Source of the DNA: Bacteroidaceae bacterium
GTDB lineage: Bacteria > Bacteroidota > Bacteroidia > Bacteroidales > Bacteroidaceae
Assembly: GCA_017466325.1 (NCBI GenBank)
Contig: JAFTUK010000050.1
Span: 1 to 63,712 of the forward strand
DNA length: 63,712 bases
Direction of reading: 5' to 3'
Positions 26,355 to 33,727 of this stretch are shown piece by piece. Position 1 is the first letter of the stretch, and every line of letters starts with the position of its first letter. The notes under the pieces are model-generated. The model saw nothing but the letters and a program-made list of their open reading frames with translations. It searched no databases and was not told the origin of the DNA. The translations under genes and the position numbers were made by a program.

Positions 26355-26358
26355 CGTG
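26329..26358 (+). repeat. 30-bp direct repeat, left copy (3' end of yigZ)
   Basis: GCCTCGTGAAGG through GTTGACGTG at 26329-26358 is identical to 28025-28054 for all 30 bases. It covers the last codons and stop of yigZ. Flanking bases differ on both sides, so the repeat is exactly 30 bp. Confidence 0.9.
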
Positions 26359-26395
26359 GCATTGCAAACCATATCCCCTCAATGCGTACTTTTCA

Positions 26396-26998
26396 TCAGA
26401 AACACTTTCGGTAGATGTAGGTTAGGTAGTCGTTGGCATCGGTCTTCCACTCGTTGCTCTTGAATTCGGCAACCTTCTCAAAACCGTGGTGGGCATAATA
26501 GCCATGGTTGCACGATGAGTCGGTCCATAGGTAGAGGTTCTCATAGCCCTCGCTCTTTGCCAATGCCACAACCTCCGCCAGCAACCGCTTTCCGCAACCT
26601 TGCACTGCCGAAATGAAGAAAGACAAATACAAATCCTTGTCTGCTCGCATATAACGATAGACCTTTGGCGAGGTCTTGCCGAAGTATTCACGCAGAGCCA
26701 ACGCCTCCTTGCGTTGCTGATCATTGAATGTCGGCATTACACTATCCAACCATTTGTTGTAGCCGCTATCCTGTCCGATATTGCCTGCAAGGATACAACC
26801 CACCATCTTTCCCTCATCGGTAATCTTGAAGGCATAAGGTGCGCCATACCAGCCATAGCGGATGATATACTCGCACATCAGCAGTCCGAACTCTTCGCCC
26901 TGACCATTTGCAGCGTGCCCCTCGCCCCACACGGGATAGGCAAGATGTGCCGCCTCACGAATATCCTCTTCGCTAAATGTTTCTATCTTCATTGCCAT
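26396..26998 (-). CDS. GNAT family N-acetyltransferase
   Basis: About 200 residues from MAMKIETFSEEDIREAA (start 26998; MKIETF at 26992 is an alternative, and an upstream frame to 27043 lies before the promoter). The C-terminal half shows the acetyl-CoA motif SAVQGCGKRLLAEVVALA (Q/RxxGxG/A is seen as QGCGKR) and YYAHHGFEKV, typical of GNAT motif B. A longer N-terminal segment precedes it. The acceptor is unknown. It lies inside the 30-bp-repeat-bounded cassette, and is divergent from the AraC-type gene 133 bp away. An antibiotic or toxin acetylation role is conceivable but unsupported. Confidence 0.82.
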   Translation of the reverse strand: MAMKIETFSEEDIREAAHLAYPVWGEGHAANGQGEEFGLLMCEYIIRYGWYGAPYAFKITDEGKMVGCILAGNIGQDSGYNKWLDSVMPTFNDQQRKEALALREYFGKTSPKVYRYMRADKDLYLSFFISAVQGCGKRLLAEVVALAKSEGYENLYLWTDSSCNHGYYAHHGFEKVAEFKSNEWKTDANDYLTYIYRKCF

Positions 26999-27013
26999 TT
27001 GGTTTTTCGGGTG

Positions 27014-27021
27014 CAAAGTTA
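27014..27021 (-). promoter_or_regulatory. -7 promoter box for GNAT gene
   Basis: The minus strand reads TAACTTTG, 15 bp before the ATG at 26998. The expected transcript has a leader of about 10 nt, and the box rules out the start at 27043. Confidence 0.55.
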
Positions 27022-27108
27022 TAATATAAAGAGTAAACGGCATATAGACAAATCACTCCCGACACGGTACTTTTCGATACCATTCTTAAATAATAAGGGA
27101 TATTTAAC

Positions 27109-27116
27109 TATCTTTG
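27109..27116 (+). promoter_or_regulatory. -7 promoter box for AraC-type gene
   Basis: TATCTTTG, 15 bp upstream of the preferred ATG at 27132. Divergent from the GNAT promoter across about 90 bp, a natural place for the regulator to act on both. Confidence 0.55.
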
Positions 27117-27131
27117 CGGCATAAATCGGGT

Positions 27132-27974
27132 ATGGAGAGATTGCAGATTGGAATCATTGCCAACGGAGGCAGGACTGGACAGACAGACTTTAAGGCATAC
27201 GGCAGCAACCGCATAGGAATAAGCGGCTGTATGGTACTGCTTGTCGATAGTGGGCGTGCCATCGTATCGGTAGGTTTCAAGCGAAGGGTTCTCTGTAGAG
27301 GGATGATGGCTGTGCTGTTCTATGATGACACGTTCTGGATAGAACGAAGTAGCCATACATTCCGTTGCCGATATGTTGCCCTTTCCTACGACAATGTGCA
27401 GGAGGCAATCTATAAACTCACATCACCTTACTTCTGGGACTCCCTGTCAGAAAATCCACTGTTCCGCCCCGACAACGCCCAATGGGAACTTTTAGAGAGA
27501 TGGTATGAGCAGATGGTGTGGATATGCCACAATTCAGCAAACGAATACACCGACCAACTGCTCAGAAACAATATACACAACCTCTTTATGGCAATGGACG
27601 GTGCGATGACACATAGCGGTGCAGGTTCAAACAAGCCCATCAGCAGAAGCCGCATCCTGATTATCAAATTCCTAAAACTTGTAGCACAGCATTTCCGCAC
27701 CACACGCGAAGTGTCGTTCTATGCCCGGCAACTATGTATCACTACAACCTATCTCTACAAACTGACACACAGGCGATGGAACCTATCTCCCAAGGAACTG
27801 ATTGACCAACAGACAATCTGCGAGATAAAGACATTGCTGTCTAATACTGACATGTCGGTCAAGGAGATAGCACACGCACTCAATTTTGAGGATATTCCGT
27901 ATATGTGCCGATATTTCAGGCAACGCACAGGACTATCGCCAATGCAATATAAAAACGATATAAAAAGGTCATAA
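27132..27974 (+). CDS. AraC family transcriptional regulator
   Basis: About 280 residues from MERLQIGIIANGG (27132); the upstream ATG at 27114 precedes the likely transcript start. The C-terminal 100 residues form the AraC double helix-turn-helix: VSFYARQLCITTTYLYKLTH for the first, and MSVKEIAHALNFEDIPYMCRYFRQRTGLSPMQYK for the second. The N-terminal domain (residues 1-170) is a likely cupin-like effector domain, with no clear ligand. It sits divergently beside the GNAT gene inside the repeat-bounded cassette, which suggests it controls that acetyltransferase. Confidence 0.85.
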   Translation: MERLQIGIIANGGRTGQTDFKAYGSNRIGISGCMVLLVDSGRAIVSVGFKRRVLCRGMMAVLFYDDTFWIERSSHTFRCRYVALSYDNVQEAIYKLTSPYFWDSLSENPLFRPDNAQWELLERWYEQMVWICHNSANEYTDQLLRNNIHNLFMAMDGAMTHSGAGSNKPISRSRILIIKFLKLVAQHFRTTREVSFYARQLCITTTYLYKLTHRRWNLSPKELIDQQTICEIKTLLSNTDMSVKEIAHALNFEDIPYMCRYFRQRTGLSPMQYKNDIKRS

Positions 27975-28024
27975 CATCTTCGTCCCTATGCTTTTCCTTG
28001 GGTTGTATCGGCTTCGTGGGTGCT

Positions 28025-28054
28025 GCCTCGTGAAGGTAGAGGAGTGTTGACGTG
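28025..28054 (+). repeat. 30-bp direct repeat, right copy
   Basis: Identical to 26329-26358. It contains the last codons and stop of yigZ but no preceding yigZ sequence, so it is a duplicated gene end rather than a second gene. Confidence 0.9.
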
Positions 28055-28109
28055 ACAACACTCCGGTGTTGATGCGACAACAAAACTTTGTTGATATAGC
28101 AACAAAATT
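28044..28109 (+). repeat. Three tandem GTTG-N6-CAAC hairpin units
   Basis: Units of 22, 23 and 21 bp begin at 28044, 28066 and 28089. Each contains GTTG, six bases, then CAAC (the first extends to GTGTTG...CAACAC). The first unit begins within the right 30-bp repeat. The rest of this gap, up to 28238, holds a terminator-like hairpin and nothing else. Confidence 0.6.
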
Positions 28110-28117
28110 AAATCCCC

Positions 28118-28164
28118 ATAATGGTACATGCTCGGTTTCGTGAACATGCACCATCATTATTTTT
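28118..28164 (+). terminator. Imperfect hairpin with T-run, terminator-like
   Basis: ATGGTACATG (28121-28130) pairs with CATGCACCAT (28145-28154) with one mismatch. It is followed by CATTATTTTT. It could end transcription arriving from the AraC gene or from yigZ. Confidence 0.5.
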
Positions 28165-28238
28165 AGAAAAACTCACAAAACTACGAAAGGATTTCCGCAT
28201 CCCCGTGTCTAAGAGAGTAGAGAACAACAGAAAAACGG

Positions 28239-28721
28239 ATGGAAAACATTGAATTGCAATTCACGAAAATGGTGGAGGAATACCGGAAGACTATCTACAC
28301 CGTATGCTATTTCTTCTCCAAGGACACGGAAGAGGTGAACGACCTTTTTCAGGAAATCCTTATAAACCTATGGAAAGGTTTCCCGAAATTCCGTGGAGAG
28401 AGCGACATCAGGACATGGATATGGCGCGTAAGCCTGAACACATGCAGTAACCAGAAACGCAAAAAGGACAGCCGGGTACAGACAGTACCGCTATCGGTAG
28501 ACATCGACCTCTACAACGATGACGACCTGCACAGCCGGCAGATACAGATGCTGTACGACCGCATCAACAGGCTTGACGTCTTTGACAAAGCCATCATCCT
28601 CCTCTGGCTGGAGAACATGACGTACCAGGACATAGCCAGCGTGGTAGGCATATCCACCGCCGCCGTCACCACCCGTTTGTTCCGCATAAAGGAACAGTTG
28701 AAATCAATGTCTAACAAGTAA
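28239..28721 (+). CDS. ECF-type RNA polymerase sigma factor
   Basis: 160 residues. Region 2 spans about residues 5-75 (EEVNDLFQEILINLWKGFPKF and RTWIWRVSLNTCSNQ), and region 4 about 100-155 (DKAIILLWLENMTYQDIASVVGISTAAVTTRLFRIKEQL). It is a minimal ECF factor. The next gene starts 14 bp downstream and encodes a small four-helix membrane protein, which would be the natural place for an anti-sigma factor. That protein does not look like a FecR/PupR-type regulator, so the pair may be one of the less-studied ECF groups. Confidence 0.9.
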   Translation: MENIELQFTKMVEEYRKTIYTVCYFFSKDTEEVNDLFQEILINLWKGFPKFRGESDIRTWIWRVSLNTCSNQKRKKDSRVQTVPLSVDIDLYNDDDLHSRQIQMLYDRINRLDVFDKAIILLWLENMTYQDIASVVGISTAAVTTRLFRIKEQLKSMSNK

Positions 28722-28734
28722 ACACGGAACTATC

Positions 28735-29331
28735 ATGTCACAACAAACCCTTGACCTCAGCGAACTGCAGGAACTGAAAGAGCAGTTCAACCTTATGGAT
28801 GCCAAACTGGAAAAGCAGAGAATCATCAACGAGAAGATGCTGGAAAAGTCCATGAAGGAAAACCTTTCACACATAGAACGCTGGTACCAGTACCGCCTGC
28901 GCGTATGCAGCATTTCTGCGCCATTGGTAAGTTTCATCTTCTTAGTAAAGTTCTTTGACCAAGGCATAGCCTACTGGGGATTCTGCCTGATGATCATGGC
29001 CGTAGCCCTGCTGGAACTGTATCTGGACAGGAAAAGTTACCATGCCCTCGACATCAGCAACCTGCCCAACCTGAGCATGACCAAAGCCACGGAGAACGTA
29101 ATCAGACACAAGAAATACCGCAGCATGACAAACTGGTTGCTGCTCGTCCCCGGCACTGCCCTTGTGGTATGGACCATCCTTATTGCCAGCAACTTCACAT
29201 GGGACCTGCGCATCATTGCCATCACCACGTTTACCATGGGCGTCTCCATCCTATGGGGCCTGCGCCAATCCAAGAAAAACGGCAAGAGACTGGATGAAGT
29301 GCTGGAACATATCAAGGAACTAAGGGGCTAA
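28735..29331 (+). CDS. Four-TM membrane protein, putative sigma-factor partner
   Basis: 198 residues. The N-terminal 45 residues are charged and helical (ELQELKEQFNLMDAKLEKQ), a likely coiled coil facing the cytoplasm. Four hydrophobic segments follow: SISAPLVSFIFLVKFF, WGFCLMIMAVALLELYL, WLLLVPGTALVVWTILIA and IIAITTFTMGVSILWGL. It lies 14 bp after the ECF sigma gene and ends just before a terminator, so it is co-transcribed. Anti-sigma function is inferred from position and topology (cytoplasmic helix plus membrane anchor) rather than from recognised domains. Confidence 0.6.
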   Translation: MSQQTLDLSELQELKEQFNLMDAKLEKQRIINEKMLEKSMKENLSHIERWYQYRLRVCSISAPLVSFIFLVKFFDQGIAYWGFCLMIMAVALLELYLDRKSYHALDISNLPNLSMTKATENVIRHKKYRSMTNWLLLVPGTALVVWTILIASNFTWDLRIIAITTFTMGVSILWGLRQSKKNGKRLDEVLEHIKELRG

Positions 29332-29371
29332 AAGCCCCGTAACCTTCAAAAGGCATGCTGAACCGAAAACA

Positions 29372-29410
29372 AGTCTGCCTCCACAACCAATCGGTTAGCG
29401 GAGGCAGACT
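29372..29410. terminator. Bidirectional hairpin terminator
   Basis: AGTCTGCCTCC (29372-29382) pairs perfectly with GGAGGCAGACT (29400-29410), with an internal CCAATCGG dyad in the loop. It lies between the ends of the sigma-partner gene and the convergent M16 protease. Confidence 0.75.
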
Positions 29411-29449
29411 CTTTAACCCCTGGAGAATAACGACTCCTTAATCAGGCGA

Positions 29450-32359
29450 TTAATAGCCGAATATATCTTCCTGTGTAAGACGCACTATCTTGCCCCACTT
29501 CTCCAGTGACTTCATATCGAGGTCGCTTTCACGGCCAAGAATAGCAGTAACGGCCTTACGGTCCTTGACATTCGCCTGCTGGTATGCCTTCACATCGTCC
29601 AAGGTCATTCCCTGCACTGCCTCATACAGTTGCTTGCGGGTATCCTCGGTGAGTCCCAATTCCTCCTGATCAAGGTAATAGGTAAGGACATCTGCCTTGG
29701 TAATGCGCTCTGAACGCAATCTGCTGATAATGGCCTCCTTGGCTATTGCAAAGGCCTGTTCGCTCAAAGGCATGTTGTTGATGATTTCCTCAAAAGCGCT
29801 GAGCGCGTCTATCATCTTGTCGTTCTGGGTGGCTATCATTGAGAAATAACCGTATGGTTCTTCCAGACGTGCCGGTTCCATGGCAAGGGCGTATGCACTG
29901 TATGCCAGGCCACGTGCCTCGCGCATCTCCTGAAACACGATGCTGTTCATTCCGCCACCGAAGTATTCGTTGTACATGTTCAGCACGGGTGATTTCTGCA
30001 CATCATACTTATCGCCCCTGGAAGCGTAGGTTATCATGTATATCTGGTTTGCATCGTATGGTGCGATGTACACGACATTTTCCTGAACTGTCTGCAATTT
30101 GAACACATCGTTCTCAGGCACTGGGCTAAGGTTCTCGGGCACCTTGTGCAATGAAGCGACAAAGGACGAAACCTCATCCATGCCCAAAGGACCGTAGTAC
30201 AGCACACGGTGCTCCAATGCGGACAACTGCGAGATGCGCTGCAACAAGGTTTCTGGAGCCATGCTTCTCAGTTCTGCCTCGCTGAGGATAGTGTTAGAAG
30301 GATTGTTGGGACCATAGAAGGTGTAGGTCTGCAAACGCCTGAAGTTGGCTTGTTGGTCGGCCTTGTCATTGAGGCGTGCCCTCAGGATATCGTCCACAAG
30401 TCCGTCGTAAGCCTCCTTGTCGGGCTGTGCATCGGCAAGCACCTTCTCCAGCAGTTCCATTGCCTTGGGCATGTTCTCCGCCAGACCGCTAAGGCCGACA
30501 ACAACCCTATCCTTACTTGCACTTATATAATAGTTACATGCCAGATTGTAGAATGCCAACTTTATCTCGGCAGCAGTCATGTCGGACGTGCCAAGGTAAT
30601 CGAGATAAGAGGCAGCAATACCCATATCCTTCATTTCGGAGGTTCCGAAGTCGTATATGTATTGCAGGGCGAATATGTCATTTGTCTCGTTCTTTTTGTA
30701 AAGCAGGGGCAGTTTGCCAACAGTGCCCTGACTCATATCCTTGCTGAAGTCCACGAATACAGGCTCTATAGGTGCGACAGCAGAAGCCTGCACCTCACGC
30801 AGGAACGCACTGGTGGTGTCGCGGTTCATGAATATCGGAGTAATGACGGGTTTGTTCACCTTCTTGATGTTGGGGTCCTCGCCCTGACGCTTGTACACAA
30901 CGGCATAGTTGTTGTCCTTCAGATAGTTGTTGGCAAATGCCAGCACGTCATCCTTGGTAATTTTCTCCATCTTCTCTATGCGCTGCACCACATCGGCCCA
31001 TGGCTGGTTGTTGACGAACGCCTGAACAAACAGGTCTGCACGGGATTCGTTGTCTTCAAGCATTTTCTGCATCTGCAATTTATAGTTGGCTATGCCCGCT
31101 GCCAACAACGACTCGTCCCACTTGCCCTGACGCAGGGAGTCTACCTGAGCCAGCATCATTGCCCTGACCTCATCAAGGTCCTGTCCCTCCTTGGGTGTAC
31201 CCTGAAGTATGTAGGATGTATAGTCTGCCATTGCATAGGGGAAAGAATAGGCAGACAGCAGTTTCTGCTCCTGCAGCAGGTTGAGGTCGATGATGCCGGC
31301 CTTACCATTGTTCATGATTGCATCGACCACCTCCAGCATCAGGGCTTCATCTGAGGTGGCACCGGGAAGACGCCATGCCATTGTCACGTTCTCCGACTCC
31401 AGACCCAGAACCTCACGCTCCACGGGGGCGGTAATCTCGTCCTCTGCAGCGAAGTCCAGCATCTGCAGGTCCTTGTTGGGTTGCATGTCGCCGAAATACT
31501 TCTCTATGACATCCATAGCCTCATCATAGTCGAAATCGCCCGACATACAGATGGCCATGTTGTTGGGAACGTACCACTGCTTGTAGAAATTCTTGATGTT
31601 GGTGATGGATGGATTCTTCAGATGGTCTTGACTTCCCAGTATTGTCTGGGTTCCATAAGGGTGCTTTGTATAGAGCGCTGCCAGAATGGCATCAATCACT
31701 TTCCTTCCGTCCTGTGTGAGACTCATGTTCTTCTCCTCATACACTGTTTCCAGTTCGGTATGGAAACCGCGTATCACATTGTTCTTGAAACGGTCGGCCT
31801 GTATCCTTGCCCAGTTGTCCAACTGGTTAGAGGGAATATCCTCCACATAGCACGTCACATCGTAACCGGTATAGGCATTGGTGCCTGATGCACCAATGGC
31901 AGCCATCAGTTTGTCGTACTCGTTGGGAATTGCCAGTTTGGAGGCTTCATAGGAAAGGCTGTCAATCTGGTGATAGATTGCCGCACGCTCCGCCTCGTCA
32001 GTCTTTGTGCGGTATACCTCAAAGAGTGCCTCAATCTGGTCCAGCAAAGGTTTTTCCTCTGCATAGTTCTGGGTACCGAAACTTTCCGTACCCTTGAACA
32101 TGAGGTGCTCGAAGTAGTGTGCCAGGCCCGTTGTCTCGGCAGGGTCGTTCTTGCCGCCCACACGAACAGGGATGTAGGTCTGGATGCGCGGAGCCTCCTT
32201 GTTGACGGTCAGATAGACTTTCAGACCGTTGTCCAACGTGTAGATACGGCTCTGCATGGGATCTCCCTTTACTGTCTCGTAACTTCTCTTTTCACCGCAA
32301 GAAGCCATCATCAGTGCAATAAAGAGCACTGGCAGCATGGATAGCAGGTTCTTTCTCAT
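29450..32359 (-). CDS. M16 family metallopeptidase, lipoprotein (insulinase-like, two repeats)
   Basis: 969 residues. A lipoprotein signal (MRKNLLSMLPVLFIALMMASC, lipidation Cys at about 21) precedes two M16 halves. The first half has the inverted zinc motif HYFEH (HxxEH, near residue 81), with the following conserved glutamate region. It is of the pitrilysin/insulinase type and cleaves peptides inside a closed chamber. The second half (residues 520-969) lacks the motif and is the inactive partner domain. It is probably anchored to the outer membrane and digests peptides in the periplasm. Its own promoter is divergent from gluQ. Confidence 0.9.
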   Translation of the reverse strand: MRKNLLSMLPVLFIALMMASCGEKRSYETVKGDPMQSRIYTLDNGLKVYLTVNKEAPRIQTYIPVRVGGKNDPAETTGLAHYFEHLMFKGTESFGTQNYAEEKPLLDQIEALFEVYRTKTDEAERAAIYHQIDSLSYEASKLAIPNEYDKLMAAIGASGTNAYTGYDVTCYVEDIPSNQLDNWARIQADRFKNNVIRGFHTELETVYEEKNMSLTQDGRKVIDAILAALYTKHPYGTQTILGSQDHLKNPSITNIKNFYKQWYVPNNMAICMSGDFDYDEAMDVIEKYFGDMQPNKDLQMLDFAAEDEITAPVEREVLGLESENVTMAWRLPGATSDEALMLEVVDAIMNNGKAGIIDLNLLQEQKLLSAYSFPYAMADYTSYILQGTPKEGQDLDEVRAMMLAQVDSLRQGKWDESLLAAGIANYKLQMQKMLEDNESRADLFVQAFVNNQPWADVVQRIEKMEKITKDDVLAFANNYLKDNNYAVVYKRQGEDPNIKKVNKPVITPIFMNRDTTSAFLREVQASAVAPIEPVFVDFSKDMSQGTVGKLPLLYKKNETNDIFALQYIYDFGTSEMKDMGIAASYLDYLGTSDMTAAEIKLAFYNLACNYYISASKDRVVVGLSGLAENMPKAMELLEKVLADAQPDKEAYDGLVDDILRARLNDKADQQANFRRLQTYTFYGPNNPSNTILSEAELRSMAPETLLQRISQLSALEHRVLYYGPLGMDEVSSFVASLHKVPENLSPVPENDVFKLQTVQENVVYIAPYDANQIYMITYASRGDKYDVQKSPVLNMYNEYFGGGMNSIVFQEMREARGLAYSAYALAMEPARLEEPYGYFSMIATQNDKMIDALSAFEEIINNMPLSEQAFAIAKEAIISRLRSERITKADVLTYYLDQEELGLTEDTRKQLYEAVQGMTLDDVKAYQQANVKDRKAVTAILGRESDLDMKSLEKWGKIVRLTQEDIFGY

Positions 32360-32405
32360 TTCTGCGTGTTTGATAAATTGTTATTGGTTGTTTCTGTTTG
32401 CGTAC

Positions 32406-32413
32406 CAAAAGTA
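32406..32413 (-). promoter_or_regulatory. -7 promoter box for M16 protease
   Basis: The minus strand reads TACTTTTG, 46 bp before the start codon at 32359. Confidence 0.5.
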
Positions 32414-32487
32414 CACAATATAATCCGAATTGCCATTGCGATGACACTACAAAATCCACATATAGTGAATATTTGAGAAAAAAGCCT

Positions 32488-32495
32488 TACCTTTG
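32488..32495 (+). promoter_or_regulatory. -7 promoter box for gluQ, overlapping a leaderless start
   Basis: TACCTTTG ends four bases before the gluQ ATG at 32500. The usual start point, about 4-7 bp past the box, would fall at or beside the A of ATG, so the mRNA would be leaderless or nearly so. Confidence 0.6.
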
Positions 32496-32499
32496 CAAT

Positions 32500-33681
32500 A
32501 TGACACGAGGCAGATTTGCACCTTCTCCAACAGGACGCATGCACCTGGGCAACGTATTCTGTGCCCTGCTCTCCTGGCTTTCCGCCAAGAGCCAAGGGGG
32601 CGAGTGGGTATTGCGCATTGAAGACCTCGACCCTCAGCGCAGCCGTAGGGAATATGCCCTCCAACTGATGAACGATCTACAATGGCTCGGCCTCCCCTGG
32701 GATGGCGAACCCGTATGGCAAAGCCAACGTGGCCACATCTACGAGGAATACCTCCGCCGCCTGACGGAAATGGGGCTCACCTACCCCTGCCATTGCACCC
32801 GTGCCGACATAATGGCCACACAAGCACCACACGAAACCGACGGCAGAGTGGTATACAAGGGGACATGCAGGCCGAGGGCTATAGATGCTATAGATGCTAT
32901 AGATGCTATAGGCTCTATAGATTCTACAATCCGCACTGTTCCCGCCACCACCCGCCTCATCGTCCCCGACCGCACCATTCCCTTCACCGACGGGCACTAT
33001 GGCCCCCATCCTCTCAACCTTGCCGAACACTGCGGAGACTACATCGTCCGCCGCAAGGACGGTGCCTGGGCCTACCAACTTGCCGTAGTGGTGGACGATG
33101 CCCTGATGGGCATAACGGAAATTGTGCGCGGACGAGACCTGCTCCTGTCCTCGCCACAACAGATACACCTTAGAGAACTATTGTTTTTTGAACGGGAAAC
33201 GGAAAACGGGAAACGGGAATCTGCGAGTAAGCGAGAGCAGAGAAAATCTATTTACTCTGCCGAGCGTGAGCAGATTCAAGACGACGCAGTCGGATTAAAA
33301 CAGAAAACTAAAGTCATACCGCTCACCACTCACCGCTCACCGCTCACCGCTCACCTTTCTTCTCCCGAGGAAGACGTTTCGACCATACGTAAGGACACGG
33401 CGCTCACCGCTCACCGCTCGCCGCTTACCGTTAAATTCTTCCACCACCCCCTGCTCTGCAATGCCGAGGGCCAGCGCCTATGCAAGCGCGACAAGAGCAT
33501 GGACCTTGCCTATCTGCGCGAGAAAGGCACCACTGCCCGGGAAATCATAGGCCTGCTGGCACACCTCGCCGGCCTGACCGACACCCCGGCGCCCATAACA
33601 CCCACCGAACTCCTTCCCCTCTTCTCGTGGGACAAGGTCCCCACCGAGGACATAATGTTAGACAAGCAAATAATGCTATAG
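32500..33681 (+). CDS. gluQ: Glutamyl-Q tRNA(Asp) synthetase with repeat-derived insertions
   Basis: 393 residues against roughly 290-310 for the family. The enzyme attaches glutamate to the queuosine base of tRNA-Asp. It starts MTRGRFAPSPTGRMHLGN (class I HIGH-like motif) and has the zinc Cys set in YPCHCTR and KGTC. A KRDKS motif (LCKRDKSMDL) ends the catalytic core. Two insertions break it: AIDAIDAIDAIGSIDS after the zinc region (9-bp repeat array), and about 80 residues after LRELLFFE (33190-33431), made of dispersed intergenic repeats. Both keep the frame. The stop codon itself lies in another 9-bp array. An alternative ATG at 32398 precedes the promoter and is not favoured. Confidence 0.88.
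   Translation: MTRGRFAPSPTGRMHLGNVFCALLSWLSAKSQGGEWVLRIEDLDPQRSRREYALQLMNDLQWLGLPWDGEPVWQSQRGHIYEEYLRRLTEMGLTYPCHCTRADIMATQAPHETDGRVVYKGTCRPRAIDAIDAIDAIGSIDSTIRTVPATTRLIVPDRTIPFTDGHYGPHPLNLAEHCGDYIVRRKDGAWAYQLAVVVDDALMGITEIVRGRDLLLSSPQQIHLRELLFFERETENGKRESASKREQRKSIYSAEREQIQDDAVGLKQKTKVIPLTTHRSPLTAHLSSPEEDVSTIRKDTALTAHRSPLTVKFFHHPLLCNAEGQRLCKRDKSMDLAYLREKGTTAREIIGLLAHLAGLTDTPAPITPTELLPLFSWDKVPTEDIMLDKQIML
32878..32922 (+). repeat. 9-bp array inside gluQ (GCTATAGAT)
   Basis: Three exact GCTATAGAT units and two diverged ones, in the reading frame, encode the A-I-D repeat. This is the same unit family as 20771-20851 and 33673-33708, here within a coding region. Confidence 0.85.
33190..33431 (+). 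repeat. Composite dispersed-repeat insertion inside gluQ
   Basis: In order: CGGGAAACGGAAAACGGG-type runs (33190-33220), the GAGCAGATTCAAGAC/GGATTAAAAC element (33260-33305, also at 5994-6041), five 7-bp CGCTCAC units (33320-33354) and four more (33401-33428). All are intergenic repeat types elsewhere in the window, and all are translated here. Confidence 0.8.
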
Positions 33682-33708
33682 AGACTATAGAGGCTATAGA
33701 TACTATAG
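33673..33708 (+). repeat. 9-bp array at the end of gluQ (NNN-CTATAG)
   Basis: ATGCTATAG, AGACTATAG, AGGCTATAG and ATACTATAG are contiguous. The TAG of the first unit is the gluQ stop codon. Confidence 0.8.
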
Positions 33709-33727
33709 AAATATAAAAAGACATCCC

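Larger units (their letters stand above)
26359..28054. mobile_element. Putative integrated cassette (GNAT + AraC) between 30-bp repeats
   Basis: 1.7 kb between the end of the left repeat and the end of the right one. It carries two divergently transcribed genes with their own promoters and no genes in common with the surrounding serine-synthesis run. The duplicated 3' gene end is what site-specific integration often leaves, but no recombinase is present, so it is either a non-autonomous cassette or a duplication/recombination scar. Base composition looks more AT-rich than yigZ and DUF1015. Confidence 0.5.

Noticed and set aside
32878-32922. The 9-bp gluQ array as a CRISPR-like repeat
   Set aside because: There are no spacers; units are contiguous and only 9 bp.
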